Shown: piece by piece, positions 15,843-25,108 of the stretch
How the letters are laid out: every line of letters begins with the position of its first letter
Numbering within the stretch: position 1 is the first letter of the stretch
From: Chloracidobacterium sp.
Lineage (GTDB): Bacteria; Acidobacteriota; Blastocatellia; Pyrinomonadales; Pyrinomonadaceae
Assembly: GCA_016716365.1 (NCBI GenBank)
Contig: JADJWM010000004.1
Coordinates: 1-64,000, forward strand
Direction: 5' to 3'
Length of the DNA stretch: 64,000 nucleotides
The notes under the pieces: model-generated
What the model was told of the DNA's origin: nothing
The model's input: the letters and a program-made list of their open reading frames with translations, nothing else
Database searches by the model: none
Position numbers and translations under genes: made by a program

Positions 15843-16877
15843 TTAGGTGTTTACGAAGTCCCGTATATCCTTGAACGGCTTCTCTTTATCCGTAAAATCC
15901 GGCCTGTAGTAATGCGATGCAGACTCGTATTCCTGCATAAACCCCTCTTCCATCCCGAGGTCTTCCAGGAGCGAAACGGCTTGGAACCACTCGCCTTCCG
16001 AGATCCGTCGGGACAGGAGGATATATCGCGCGTCGGCCGCGGCTTTATTGGTCGCGTAGTACTGGGCCATCAGGGAGATGGCGGTCCGAGGGCCAAGTTC
16101 AGCACGGATCCAACGCAAGTTCTCTTCCAGGCCCGCGATGTCGTTAGGCAGCACGAGCAGGCGGATCAAGAGGCCTCGCCGCAGCAACCCATTCTCATCG
16201 AAAACGAGTTCGTCACCCATTTGGCGGTGCATTTCTTTGATCGCGGCCCTTGCATGGACGGCGTAATCGCGGACCTTCGAATACTGAAATCCGGCGTCCG
16301 AATCGGCGTACTTCAGGTCCGGAAGGTAAATGTCGACGATGCCGTCCAGCAGCCGCAGCACCTCGACCGAATCGTACGCGTTCGTGTTGTAAACGATCGG
16401 CAGCCGCAGGCCGCGTTCGGCCGCGATCAATATCGCCCGGGCCATCTGCGGGGCGAAATGCGTCGGCGAAACGAACCCGACGTTGTGGCAGCCGCGGTCC
16501 TGCAATTCCAGCATCATCTCGGCTAGCCGCTCATGCGTGACCTCGTTCTTACGCTGTTCCTTCCATGTTTGCGAGATCTGATAATTCTGGCAGTAAACGC
16601 AGCGGAGGTTGCAGTTGCCGAAAAAGATGTTCCCGGCGCCGTGCGTGCCTGATAAACAAGGCTCTTCGCCGAAATGCGCGGTGTACGAAGAGACGATCGG
16701 AAGCCGGCCCGAATAACACGCCGCGATCTCGTCGCGCAAACGGTCGTTGCCGCAATCTTTTGGGCAAACGGTACACGATTCAAGAAGCGCTTCGAGGGCC
16801 TCGACCCTACTTCTGAGCGTCCCCTTCTTCAAGAGTTTCAAGTACCTTGCGTCGGATCCTTCGCTTTCCATGAGCAT
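15843..16877 (-). CDS. Radical SAM protein, PflA-like
   Basis: A 344-residue radical SAM enzyme. The [4Fe-4S] motif is CNLRCVYC within GNCNLRCVYCQNYQIS, and a second Cys set, ESCTVCPKDCG, lies near residue 35, as in pyruvate-formate-lyase-activating-enzyme-like proteins of unknown substrate. The conserved start DARYLKLLKKGTLRSRVEALE fixes the N-terminus at 16877 or 16871, so the gene begins about 70 bp inside the end of the upstream DUF2721 gene in another frame. Longer upstream translation is not protein-like. No glycyl-radical enzyme partner is in the window, so the target is unknown. Confidence 0.85.
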   Translation of the reverse strand: MLMESEGSDARYLKLLKKGTLRSRVEALEALLESCTVCPKDCGNDRLRDEIAACYSGRLPIVSSYTAHFGEEPCLSGTHGAGNIFFGNCNLRCVYCQNYQISQTWKEQRKNEVTHERLAEMMLELQDRGCHNVGFVSPTHFAPQMARAILIAAERGLRLPIVYNTNAYDSVEVLRLLDGIVDIYLPDLKYADSDAGFQYSKVRDYAVHARAAIKEMHRQMGDELVFDENGLLRRGLLIRLLVLPNDIAGLEENLRWIRAELGPRTAISLMAQYYATNKAAADARYILLSRRISEGEWFQAVSLLEDLGMEEGFMQEYESASHYYRPDFTDKEKPFKDIRDFVNT

Positions 16878-17427
16878 TGTAAGTGTATTTCCGGACGATG
16901 TCTTCGGGCGCGACCTTGTTGGCAAGGGCCCAGGTAAAGTCCATCTCGGCATTGACCGTCGCGGTCGCCATCCGCGTTTCGAGGAGCATCAGGATCGTTC
17001 CATAAAACAGGCACATTATCCCGACTATCCCGATCGGGATCGGGAGCCAGCGATACGCGTTGAAGAATGCCGCGACCGCGATCGTTACGCTTGTCAGGGT
17101 GAAAAAACCGAGACCGTAGTAGAACGCGCCCATCGCCCGCTGCAGGATGCGGGCACGGCTCGTTACCTTGTCGAGCAGATTAACGATCGTATCCAGCCGT
17201 TTTTCATATAGCGGCACGCCCGAGTGTTCCTCCATCGTGATCAGCTCGCTCAGCCGCTTTTCCAGATCGCGGACGCGATCAACCACGCGGCCAAGACGTG
17301 TCGAGGTCGAAAGCACAAGCGAACCGGTCGCCGACATCAGCAGCGTCGGGGTGACCATCGCGGTCAGAAACTCGATGGTGGATCCAAGGGCTTGGGGGTT
17401 AACGTTTACAAGATCGCCGGAGGCCAT
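16807..17427 (-). CDS. DUF2721 family membrane protein
   Basis: A 206-residue protein matching the DUF2721 pattern: an N-terminal helix FLTAMVTPTLLMSATGSLVLSTSTRLGRVVDRVRDLE, a charged middle (residues 50-90), then two helices (YYGLGFFTLTSVTIAVAAFF and LPIPIGIVGIMCLFYGTILML) and a basic C-terminal tail. The function of the family is unknown. Its end overlaps the radical SAM gene by about 70 bp in a different frame. Confidence 0.82.
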   Translation of the reverse strand: MASGDLVNVNPQALGSTIEFLTAMVTPTLLMSATGSLVLSTSTRLGRVVDRVRDLEKRLSELITMEEHSGVPLYEKRLDTIVNLLDKVTSRARILQRAMGAFYYGLGFFTLTSVTIAVAAFFNAYRWLPIPIGIVGIMCLFYGTILMLLETRMATATVNAEMDFTWALANKVAPEDIVRKYTYNAHGKRRIRRKVLETLEEGDAQK

Positions 17428-17643
17428 ATAAGCCCGATTCTACGTTATTCGACCGGCAGATCGAAAGGCTAATTGGGGAGTTTGGATCGAGTCAGGCAAA
17501 CATGCCTGCGGAGCTTGTTTTTTGGGATGACAGTAGTGGAAAGTCCTCGTGACGGATGGTGAACTTAGACTCTTGAACCGCTGTTTCGGCCTCGGACCAT
17601 TAAAGCCCGGCGCCGATCACCCGGAACAGGGCTGTAATCACCC

Positions 17644-17969
17644 TCATCGCGCGGTCCCGCTCACCCTTTCGACTTCCCGTCCCATCCGCCCGGTGACCAT
17701 GTACCACATCATCTTGTAATCGGAAATGAATGACCAGAACGGATACGTGAACGTCGCAGGACGGTTCTTTTCGATCACGAAGTGGGCGAACCAGGCGAAC
17801 GCGTATCCGACGACAAGCGAAAGCGGAAAGTAGTACCACGTCCCCGCCAGATGAACCACGCCAGCAGGGCCAGCCCAAGTGAGGTGCCCACGAAATGAAG
17901 CGCACGCGTAAGCGGCTTGCTGTGCTCCCTCACGTAATGAGGCCAAAATTCATTGTAGCTTGTGATCAT
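17644..17969 (-). pseudogene. DUF962/Mpo1-like membrane protein, frameshifted
   Basis: Two overlapping frames together make one DUF962 protein. From the ATG at 17969 the first frame reads MITSYNEFWPHYVREHSKPL and on to HFVGTSLGLALLAWF. The second frame takes over between about 17865 and 17840 and gives LAGTWYYFPLSLVVGYAFAW, FVIEKNRPATFTYPFWSF and the end of the protein at 17644. The order and motifs (N-terminal FW..YV.EH, HF.GT, then HF..EKNRPATF) are those of the family, whose yeast member Mpo1 is a 2-hydroxy-fatty-acid dioxygenase. A single-base indel explains the break; it could be a real mutation or a sequence error. Confidence 0.8.
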
Positions 17970-18050
17970 CCTTGAACCCGGATTTCTCTGCAGGCGTCGC
18001 CTGCAAGCCAATATACATTCGATCTCCGCCGCTGAAAAGACTCCGGCGCG

Positions 18051-19028
18051 TTACCAGTACCGGTTCAACCAGCCGCGGGCCGGCTGTTCTATAATATAGA
18101 ACGATATCAGCGCCGCCGCCATGGTGCACGAAAGCCCAACCACCGAACCTGTAAACGTGATGTTGTCGTGCTGGAACGGCTGTTGCCATAGATAGATCGA
18201 AAATGACCATAGCCCCAACTGCCGCAATGCGGGATGCGAAAGCCACTCTTTAAGCCGCTCATAGGTTTGAGATATATGATTAACGGCGAAGGCCAGCAGT
18301 AAAGGCGTGACCAGGCTGTGACCCCACCACGCGAACGACTTCACATAGAACGGCAGAGCCGCCGCCAGAGCCAGGACAGGGGCCCAGGGAGGGACCTTGA
18401 TGCCGCGTTTCTCGCGCAACAGACGGTAGCCCGCCGCGATCAGTATGTGCGAGGCCGCGATCTCGCTGCCGATCCCGCCGGAATGCGGTGCCCGAGGACC
18501 AAGCTTCGCGTAGATCACGCCAACAGCCAAGCATCCGACACCACTGATGAGCAACCCCTCCGCCTCCCGCTTACGGAAAAAACCTAGCAGTATGAACGCA
18601 CTCATGAAAAGATAAGAATGCTCTTCGATGTTTAGCGACCACAAGTGCCCGATCGGGACCGCCGACGCCCATATGCCGACCTCCACCGGCAGATACGTTC
18701 GTAAGAAGAAAACCGTCGAGATAAACTCGACAATTGTGAAGTCTATGCCCGCCAGCCAGGCATACGCGAAAACGAAAAAAACGAAAAGAAGAAAGGCCGG
18801 GAGGATGCGGCTGATGCGGCGTTTATAGAATTTCGTGAGCGGTTGCTGCTGCAGGAACAGAATGCCCGCCATTAGGAACCCGGATAGGCAGAAGAAGATA
18901 TCCACCCCAAGCCGCCCCGCGTCGAACGAATTAACCATCAAACCGACAAAGTGGTCCTCAAGCACCAACGCGATCGCGAGGCCGCGCCAGCCGTCAAGGT
19001 ACTCTAAGTATTCTACGGGTCCTTCCAT
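18051..19028 (-). CDS. Acyltransferase 3 family membrane protein (OafA/YrhL type)
   Basis: A 325-residue membrane protein with about ten hydrophobic helices. The family start is EYLDGWRGLAIALVLEDHF, where the usual RG...H pair is present, followed by GVDIFFCLSGFLMAG and a basic loop, FYKRRISRILPAF. The C-terminal FYIIEQPARGWLNRYW is the typical E-x-P ending. Such enzymes O-acylate sugars or lipids on the inner membrane. It is shorter at the N-terminus than most members. No polysaccharide locus is adjacent, although a glycosyltransferase-like gene lies about 500 bp away on the other strand. Confidence 0.87.
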   Translation of the reverse strand: MEGPVEYLEYLDGWRGLAIALVLEDHFVGLMVNSFDAGRLGVDIFFCLSGFLMAGILFLQQQPLTKFYKRRISRILPAFLLFVFFVFAYAWLAGIDFTIVEFISTVFFLRTYLPVEVGIWASAVPIGHLWSLNIEEHSYLFMSAFILLGFFRKREAEGLLISGVGCLAVGVIYAKLGPRAPHSGGIGSEIAASHILIAAGYRLLREKRGIKVPPWAPVLALAAALPFYVKSFAWWGHSLVTPLLLAFAVNHISQTYERLKEWLSHPALRQLGLWSFSIYLWQQPFQHDNITFTGSVVGLSCTMAAALISFYIIEQPARGWLNRYW

Positions 19029-19155
19029 TTCCGTTTAGCAGACATAAAAATGGCGAATCCGGACGGCATTTCAGCGGTTTTCGTCGGACGATCTCATACG
19101 GGGAAATCGCGGCGGTCGGAGCAAAAAAAGGCTCGCGAACGTGCGAGGTACATTG

Positions 19156-19437
19156 TCAGCGACTGGTCCACATCTGATTCGCTGCCACAGCACTTATCAC
19201 AACGCAGATGATGTGTAGAATGCCGGTTGTGATCGAGAATACTACTATCGACAAAACAGCCGCCCCGGCGGCGTTCCAGGCCCGTTTGACTACCAGAAAA
19301 TAGACTGCCAGCAAACTCAGCACGGTCGTGAACAGGGCCAGCGCCCATGCGAAAGACGCGAACGAGGCCGTCAGGATGGACGTAACCGGCATTAGCACCC
19401 CGGTTACGATAGTGGCCCGCAATGCCTCTTTTCCCAT
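19156..19437 (-). CDS. Small multi-pass membrane protein, unknown function
   Basis: A 93-residue protein with three likely helices: VTGVLMPVTSILTASFASFAW, ALFTTVLSLLAVYFLVV and AAVLSIVVFSITTGILHII. I do not recognise a family. The ATG at 19437 is preferred to one at 19485 because the extra 16 residues are strongly basic and the upstream codons overlap the start region of the divergent glycosyltransferase-like gene. No ribosome site is clear at either. Confidence 0.5.
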   Translation of the reverse strand: MGKEALRATIVTGVLMPVTSILTASFASFAWALALFTTVLSLLAVYFLVVKRAWNAAGAAVLSIVVFSITTGILHIICVVISAVAANQMWTSR

Positions 19438-19480
19438 GCGTTTGATCGGTCTATGGCGTCCTCGCCTCACTGGGAAAAAG

Positions 19481-19510
19481 TTCAACCCTCTTTGTCGCCG
19501 GTGCTATAAT
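19481..19510 (+). promoter_or_regulatory. Possible promoter giving a leaderless transcript
   Basis: A perfect TATAAT lies at 19505-19510, with a weak TTCAAC -35-like hexamer at 19481-19486 (18-bp spacer). The A of the ATG at 19517 lies seven bases after the -10 box, exactly where transcription would be expected to begin, and there is no Shine-Dalgarno sequence. This is inference from position only. Confidence 0.45.
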
Positions 19511-19516
19511 CAGTGT

Positions 19517-20794
19517 ATGCCAAGGGATGTCGGAATAGCGTTCGTTACCGGACGCAAGCAGTTTCAGGTCGTTCTGCGTTCCTATGTCAACAACTGGCTC
19601 GAACACGGGCTGATAAAAGACCGCGACGTTCGGCTGCATATCTTTGTCGTTTACGACACGGCCTATTCCGACACCACACCCGACGATTATCGCAGCGTTC
19701 CGCCTGAGCTGTCCGCTCTGGTCGGTTCGATCAATTTCTACGGGCGGACGGCGTTAAAAAACGAACGCCGCAAATTGATCGACGAAGGCGTTATCGACGA
19801 GCAGGAGGGCGAGCTTCTCTTCGGTGAAGGTTACGCAAAAAAGCGTAATGCCGCTTTATATTTTGCCGTGCAAAAGGGAATGGACTCCCTCTTGTTCATC
19901 GACGACGACGAGTATCCCCTGGCCGTCTTCGACAACCGTCCGAACAACCTGATGTGGATGGGCCAAAGCATACTGGGCACGCACCTGCGTTACAGCGACA
20001 TGGCCGACATCACACACGGGCATCATTGCGGATACATCTCGCCGATCCCGCGATTCGAGTTCAACAACCTGCTGACCGAAAGCGATTTCCGCGCCTTTGT
20101 CGAGGCGACGAGCAACGACATTATCTCGTGGCGAAGCGTTAAAGATATCGTGTTCGGCAACGACGGAGTGACCTATGCCGACCGTCGTGTGATCGAAAAG
20201 GTGAGGGCCGCGGACGTTGTCGAGGTCAACGGGATGAAGTTCATCTCCGGGGCCAACCTCTGTATGAACCTGAAACGCATCCGTCATCTGCCCGCCTTTT
20301 ACAATCCGCCGGGTGCCCGCGGCGAGGACGCATTCATGAGCACGACGCTCACGGACCTGCGTGTGCTGAAGGTCCCGTGCTATACGTTTCACGACGCATT
20401 TCTCGAGCATCAGCGGATACTTAACGGCATTCTCCCGACACGTCTGACCGGCGTGGATGCCCACTCGTCGGCGGTTTGTCAGCGATTTGTAAAGGCTTCG
20501 ATCGGGTGGATAAGGTATAAACCTCTTCTCGTTTATCTGACCCAGCGTGATCAATACCGCACGACCGTCGACGAGATGAAGCGAAAGCTGGATATCGCCA
20601 TCCCGAAAATGATCGGGTATTTTCAGAACGAGAAATTCGGCGATGTCCGTACGGAACTGGACCGGTACGACCGGAACGTGCTCCGCCATCATCGGTCATT
20701 CACGGCGACGCTCGAAGCGTGGAAAAAGACGATCGCCTTTGTTCGGCGGCAAAACAAACCCGGCTCAAGGTCCGCCGCCGTTGCGAAGGTATGA
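19517..20794 (+). CDS. Glycosyltransferase-like protein (GT-A type, putative)
   Basis: A 425-residue soluble protein of a family I cannot name. Its beginning MPRDVGIAFVTGRKQFQVVL plus a later SLLFIDDDEYPLAVFDNRP resembles a GT-A nucleotide-sugar fold, where the DDD would bind metal. ISGANLCMNLKRI followed by GARGEDAFMSTTL resembles the conserved acceptor-side ED motif of family 2-like glycosyltransferases. The ATG at 19517 is chosen because homology-like sequence begins there and the upstream 63 codons run through the divergent membrane gene. The 3' end overlaps the convergent PLP gene by 30 bp. The glycosyltransferase reading is an inference. Confidence 0.6.
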   Translation: MPRDVGIAFVTGRKQFQVVLRSYVNNWLEHGLIKDRDVRLHIFVVYDTAYSDTTPDDYRSVPPELSALVGSINFYGRTALKNERRKLIDEGVIDEQEGELLFGEGYAKKRNAALYFAVQKGMDSLLFIDDDEYPLAVFDNRPNNLMWMGQSILGTHLRYSDMADITHGHHCGYISPIPRFEFNNLLTESDFRAFVEATSNDIISWRSVKDIVFGNDGVTYADRRVIEKVRAADVVEVNGMKFISGANLCMNLKRIRHLPAFYNPPGARGEDAFMSTTLTDLRVLKVPCYTFHDAFLEHQRILNGILPTRLTGVDAHSSAVCQRFVKASIGWIRYKPLLVYLTQRDQYRTTVDEMKRKLDIAIPKMIGYFQNEKFGDVRTELDRYDRNVLRHHRSFTATLEAWKKTIAFVRRQNKPGSRSAAVAKV

Positions 20795-22078
20795 ATGGAT
20801 CGCATCGGCGAACCGGTCGAGGTCGCTCAGCCGTGTGAAGATGTTTGGCGTGATCCGAACTCCCGAAAAGTCGCCATGCACGATCGGCGCCGCGATTATC
20901 CGATGCCTGGACATCAGATAGTCAGTGACCTTCACCGGATCAACACCTTCGATCGAAAAATTCCCAATAGCACAATAAAGTTTCGGGTCTTGCGGCGTGT
21001 TGAACGTGATGCGGTCAACCCCCCGCAATCGATCCATCCAATAGGTCGTCAAAAACCGTAGTCGCTCCTCCTTTCGTTTCGCCCCTACCGCTTCGTGAAA
21101 AAGGAGGGCTTCGCCGATCGAAAGGCGCGTCGCCGAGGAATGCGTTCCGATCTCTTCGAACTTTCGAATGTCGTGCCGGTTCTTATCCTCCGAAGCCATC
21201 AGCGCCCACACGCTCGGGATCTTTTCTTTCTTTACGTAGAGCAGCCCCGCCCCCTTTGGTGCGTACATCCATTTATGAAGCGAGCTCCCGAAAAGATCGC
21301 ATTCCAGGTCGTCCCGTTTGAAATCGAGCTGGGCGAATGAATGTGCTCCGTCGACGACGACCTCGATCCCGCGGCCGCGAGCCATTCGGCAGATCTCGCG
21401 CACGGGCATTATCTGACCCGTGCAGTAGATCTCGTGCGAGATCAGGATCAGCCGGGTCTTCGGCGTTATGGCGGATTCGATCGCTTCTACGATCTCCGAC
21501 GGCGATCTTGGGCCAAGCGGGATCTTGACCAGTTTCAGCTTCGGCCCCTCGCGCAGTTCCCGCTGCCTCAACGCCGTTAGCATTCGCGGGTAATCCTGCG
21601 TCGTCGCTATCAGCTCGTCGCCCGGCCTGAGGTCGATGCCGAACAATAAGATCTGAAGAGATTCCGAGGCATTTCGCGTGATCGCTATCTCGCCCGCATC
21701 ACAGCCGAAAAGCTCCGCCAGGCCCGCACGTATCGTCTCCGCCTGCGGGGCAAGCGTCTGCCACATGGTATAGGCGGTCGCATCTTCCAGCCGCCGGTAA
21801 CGGCGATAGGCTTCGGTCACGAGCCGCGGGCTCGGGCTGGTCCACCCGCTGTTTAGGTTCAGGTTCCGTTTGTCCAGCGAGAATGCGTCCGCGATCCGGT
21901 CCCAGTACGGCTCTTTGGCCGCCGCGGCCGTCGGAGAAAGCCCCTCGACGATCTCGCCAGCCGTTCGAACTTCGTTCAAAAGCGACGAAACGCTCGGGGA
22001 CAAAAGCGCCATCAGACCGAGGCCTTTTCCGGCCGATCTTAATAGCCTTTCTCGAGATACCTTGGTTGCAGCAGACAT
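20765..22078 (-). CDS. Aminotransferase class V-fold PLP enzyme (IPNE-like), probably exported
   Basis: A 437-residue PLP enzyme of the isopenicillin-N-epimerase/cysteine-desulfurase-like group. The PLP lysine is K269 in SSLHKWMYAPKGAG, with the cofactor Asp in VVVDGAHSFAQLDF and the phosphate-binding TRNASESLQIL upstream. The N-terminus RERLLRSAGKGLGLMALLSPS resembles a weak twin-arginine leader lacking a strict RR pair, as in related exported members. The reaction is not predictable: relatives racemise, desulfurate or cleave amino acids. Confidence 0.83.
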   Translation of the reverse strand: MSAATKVSRERLLRSAGKGLGLMALLSPSVSSLLNEVRTAGEIVEGLSPTAAAAKEPYWDRIADAFSLDKRNLNLNSGWTSPSPRLVTEAYRRYRRLEDATAYTMWQTLAPQAETIRAGLAELFGCDAGEIAITRNASESLQILLFGIDLRPGDELIATTQDYPRMLTALRQRELREGPKLKLVKIPLGPRSPSEIVEAIESAITPKTRLILISHEIYCTGQIMPVREICRMARGRGIEVVVDGAHSFAQLDFKRDDLECDLFGSSLHKWMYAPKGAGLLYVKKEKIPSVWALMASEDKNRHDIRKFEEIGTHSSATRLSIGEALLFHEAVGAKRKEERLRFLTTYWMDRLRGVDRITFNTPQDPKLYCAIGNFSIEGVDPVKVTDYLMSRHRIIAAPIVHGDFSGVRITPNIFTRLSDLDRFADAIHSYLRNGGGP

Positions 22079-22205
22079 TAGCGGGACAAATTAGATGATA
22101 GCAAGCCGTTGCGGATATTCGGAAAAATGGACCGATCAGCCGACCATCCGCTTCGGCCAGGGCACAAACGGCCGGTCAGGCTTGTGAATTGGATCTAGAA
22201 CGGGA

Positions 22206-23708
22206 CTATTCGCTCGTTTCCTTTCGCTCGAAGATTATCGGTCCCGTTTCGTTTTCGCGGTCGAATTCCCTCCGGCCCGGCGACTGCTCCGGGCCGACGC
22301 GGCCGACGATTATCTCGGCCCGAGAATAGTTTTCGCCCCGGACGGAATTTCCCGCCAGCCGGCGGAGCATTGCAAGCTGTCCGACGTGGGTGAGAGCATC
22401 GGCGACCGGCCCCTGAAAGATCTTGCCGTAGCTGCACGCTAGCGGAAGGCTCGAGGCCAAATGGTCGTCGACCTTGCCGAGAGCATCGAAAAACCGTGCC
22501 GATCCTTCATCCCAGGCAATCGGTTCCGAATCGCTCCATTTTTCCTTCCCGATCGCCATCGAGAGCGCCCAATCGAATAGGTCACCCATATGGGCGAGGA
22601 TCTGGGCCGGGGTTCGCGAGGCCTCGCCTATCTTAAATGAACCAAATCCGGCAGGTGCGTCCCTCAGCACCTTGCCCGCTCGATAAGCAAGCGTCGAGAT
22701 GGCGTGCCGCAGAAACTGACGCTCGCCGTCCGCCCTATCAAAAGCGCGCTCGGATTCGGTCTTGAGCTGCTCCATGATCGCTGCGGCGGGTCTCGTTTCG
22801 TTTACAAGCTCGACGCTCTGCCCGGCGTACATCACCAGCGCTTCAACGTCACCGCTCATCGAATCGGTGGGCATGCTGCTGCTGTAGCGAAGGACCGGGG
22901 TACCGTCCGGGCGTTGGGCAACGGCCTCGCCCTCATTCGGCCGTCTCCCCGAAGGCAGGCTGCCGGAACTTTCCCACATTTTGTAGGTGCTGTTGCGGAG
23001 CGCGCGATGGGGCGCATTTTCCCAACCGACGTCGAAAAGTTCGGAATATGCCGTGTCATCGGCATGCGCCGAACCGAGCCTCTGTTTGTAGATCTCGTGG
23101 GCCCGGGCCTCTTCTGACGCGACGAAGCGCGTTCCAAGCCAGGCCCCCGATGCACCGAGGGCAAGAGCTGCCGCGATGCCCCGCCCATCCGCGATCCCTC
23201 CGGCCGCGATGACCGGCGTCGGAGCGATCGCATCGGCGATCGTCGGCACGAGCACCATCGTGCTGACGGTCCCGCGGACATGCCCGCCTGCCTCCCAACC
23301 CTGGGCGACGATCATATCCGCGCCCGCCTCCACCGCATCCCTCGCTTCGGCCACGCTGCCGGCCGAATGAATGACAACGGCACCGGCACGGTGCGACGTT
23401 TCGATGTACCGGCCCGGCTCTCCCCAAAACAGCGAGACGATCTTGACGCCTTCTTCCAGGCATATCTCCAATTTGTCGTGAACGTCATTGTTGATGACCA
23501 GATTGATCCCGAACGGCCTGGTCGTCAGCGAGAACGTCTCCGCAGAAGCTTGCGTATCTCGTCCGGTGTGCCACGTAACCGAAAGCATCCCGAGGCCGCC
23601 GGCGTTCGACACGGCCGCGACCAGTTCGGGCCCGGTCGCGCTTCCGATCGGGGCTTGGATTATGGGCACGTCGATGCCCAGGAGGTCGCAGAGAACGGTT
23701 CGAACCAT
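22206..23708 (-). CDS. Nitronate monooxygenase fused to a DinB-like domain
   Basis: A 500-residue two-domain protein. Residues 1-320 are a nitronate monooxygenase/2-nitropropane dioxygenase: VPIIQAPIGSATGPELVAAV, the catalytic-His region VAQGWEAGGHVRG and the FMN-binding VIAAGGIADGRGIAAALALGASG. From about residue 330 a helical DinB-like four-helix domain follows, with His near 335 (LRHAIS), in ILAHMGDLFDW and in LTHVGQLAML, the usual three-His metal site. The reading frame is continuous, with a strong GAGGAG ribosome site before the ATG at 23708. NMOs oxidise alkyl nitronates; the DinB part may bind metal or a thiol cofactor. Confidence 0.85.
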   Translation of the reverse strand: MVRTVLCDLLGIDVPIIQAPIGSATGPELVAAVSNAGGLGMLSVTWHTGRDTQASAETFSLTTRPFGINLVINNDVHDKLEICLEEGVKIVSLFWGEPGRYIETSHRAGAVVIHSAGSVAEARDAVEAGADMIVAQGWEAGGHVRGTVSTMVLVPTIADAIAPTPVIAAGGIADGRGIAAALALGASGAWLGTRFVASEEARAHEIYKQRLGSAHADDTAYSELFDVGWENAPHRALRNSTYKMWESSGSLPSGRRPNEGEAVAQRPDGTPVLRYSSSMPTDSMSGDVEALVMYAGQSVELVNETRPAAAIMEQLKTESERAFDRADGERQFLRHAISTLAYRAGKVLRDAPAGFGSFKIGEASRTPAQILAHMGDLFDWALSMAIGKEKWSDSEPIAWDEGSARFFDALGKVDDHLASSLPLACSYGKIFQGPVADALTHVGQLAMLRRLAGNSVRGENYSRAEIIVGRVGPEQSPGRREFDRENETGPIIFERKETSE

Positions 23709-23867
23709 CGTTTTCTCCTCAAATTTGTAGGGATATCGAGAGCAGTGAATTCAACTCTTCCTGAAACGCCTTATGTTACTTCTAAATCGATGTTCGGCCA
23801 AAGACCTTGGCCAAAGGAAAGCTCGCGGCCGTAGCAGCACGTAACGAACGGTCACTGCAAGGAGCAT

Positions 23868-25043
23868 CTAATCCGCAAACGCCACGCTTAGCTGCTTCAG
23901 TTTCAGCGAGTCGCTGCGGTCGAGCGAATCTGCGTCGTCGCGGTTGATGTAGTTGTAGAGGATGTCCCGCTGCTGCGGGCGGTAGCCAGCCTCGCGGATC
24001 TGGTAGCGGAGGTCGCGTTCGTTCGCTTCGTTGTTGGCACCGGCCGCGGAAACCACGTTCTCTTCGATCATGATCGAGCCCATGTCGTCGGCCCCGAAGC
24101 GAAGTGCGGCCTGGCCCAGGCGGATGCCCTGCGTAAGCCACGACGACTGGATGTGCTGGATGTTGTCTAGGAACAGCCGCGAGACCGACAGCATTTTCAG
24201 GTAATCGATACCGGTCGGCTCTTCGGTGATCTTGCGGCCGAGGGCGGTGTTCTCGCGTTGGAAGGTCCAGGGAATGAACGCTGTAAATTCGCCGTAATTC
24301 GGGTCTGACGCTTTTGCGGCGAGAGCTTCGTCCTGCACCTGCCGAACGCGTTCAAGGTGCCGGACGCGATGCTCGATGCGGTCGCCGATCCCGAACATCA
24401 TCGTCGCCGTCGAGATCAAGCCGACCTTGTGCACGGCACGCATCACGTCGAGCCATTCCTCTGTCGTGCACTTGGTCGAAACGCGCTTTCTCACCTCGTC
24501 GTCCAGGATCTCGCCGCCGCCGCCGGGCATCGAATTCAGCCCCGCCGCTTTCAGCCGGCGCATTATCGTTTCGTAATCCAAGCCGCTGATCAGGTGAATA
24601 TTGTGGATCTCGGGCGGCGAGAAGCAGTGCAGTTGGAACTTCGGATATTTCGCGTGCAGCGTCGCAAGCAGATCTTCGTACCACTCGATATTGAAGTCGG
24701 GATGCAGCCCGCCCTGCATCAGAACACCCGTGCCGCCCAGGGCGATCGTCTCGTCGATCCGCTTGCAGATCTCGTCTATCGAGTGGACGTAAGTGTCGGG
24801 TTTGCCGGGCCGGCGATAGAATGCGCAGAATGTGCAGACGACGTTGCAGACGTTTGTGTAATTGATATTGCGGTCGATGATGTACGTGACGACATCGGGG
24901 TCGTTCTTTCGCCGCCGCACCTCGTCCGCCGCCAGCCCGATGCGGACAAAGTCGTTTGACTCGAGCAGGGCTGTGCATTCGGCCGCGGTCATCCGCTCGC
25001 CCGCCAGCACCCGTTCCAATATCGGTTGAATCGCGTCGCTCAT
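23868..25043 (-). CDS. mqnC: Cyclic dehypoxanthinyl futalosine synthase
   Basis: A 391-residue radical SAM enzyme that cyclises dehypoxanthine futalosine in the futalosine route to menaquinone. The cluster motif is CNVVCTFCAFYRRPG near residue 65, preceded by TYIIDRNINYTNV, a combination that marks MqnC rather than MqnE or CofH. GVLMQGGLHPDFNIEWYEDL and LNSMPGGGGEILDD follow at the family positions. The ATG at 25043 is chosen because GGAG lies six bases upstream; an upstream start at 25061 lacks one. MqnA is encoded 2 kb away at 27075-27884. The other pathway genes are not in the window. Confidence 0.93.
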   Translation of the reverse strand: MSDAIQPILERVLAGERMTAAECTALLESNDFVRIGLAADEVRRRKNDPDVVTYIIDRNINYTNVCNVVCTFCAFYRRPGKPDTYVHSIDEICKRIDETIALGGTGVLMQGGLHPDFNIEWYEDLLATLHAKYPKFQLHCFSPPEIHNIHLISGLDYETIMRRLKAAGLNSMPGGGGEILDDEVRKRVSTKCTTEEWLDVMRAVHKVGLISTATMMFGIGDRIEHRVRHLERVRQVQDEALAAKASDPNYGEFTAFIPWTFQRENTALGRKITEEPTGIDYLKMLSVSRLFLDNIQHIQSSWLTQGIRLGQAALRFGADDMGSIMIEENVVSAAGANNEANERDLRYQIREAGYRPQQRDILYNYINRDDADSLDRSDSLKLKQLSVAFAD

Positions 25044-25108
25044 CTGTCTCCATCTTACCAAACACGAATTCCAAACGGTAAGAAGTAGCGGCCTTGTGCA
25101 AAAACGTC

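Noticed and set aside
19856..20692. 278-codon minus-strand ORF opposite the glycosyltransferase-like gene
   Set aside because: No domain or signal; the plus strand has protein-like sequence and conserved-looking motifs.
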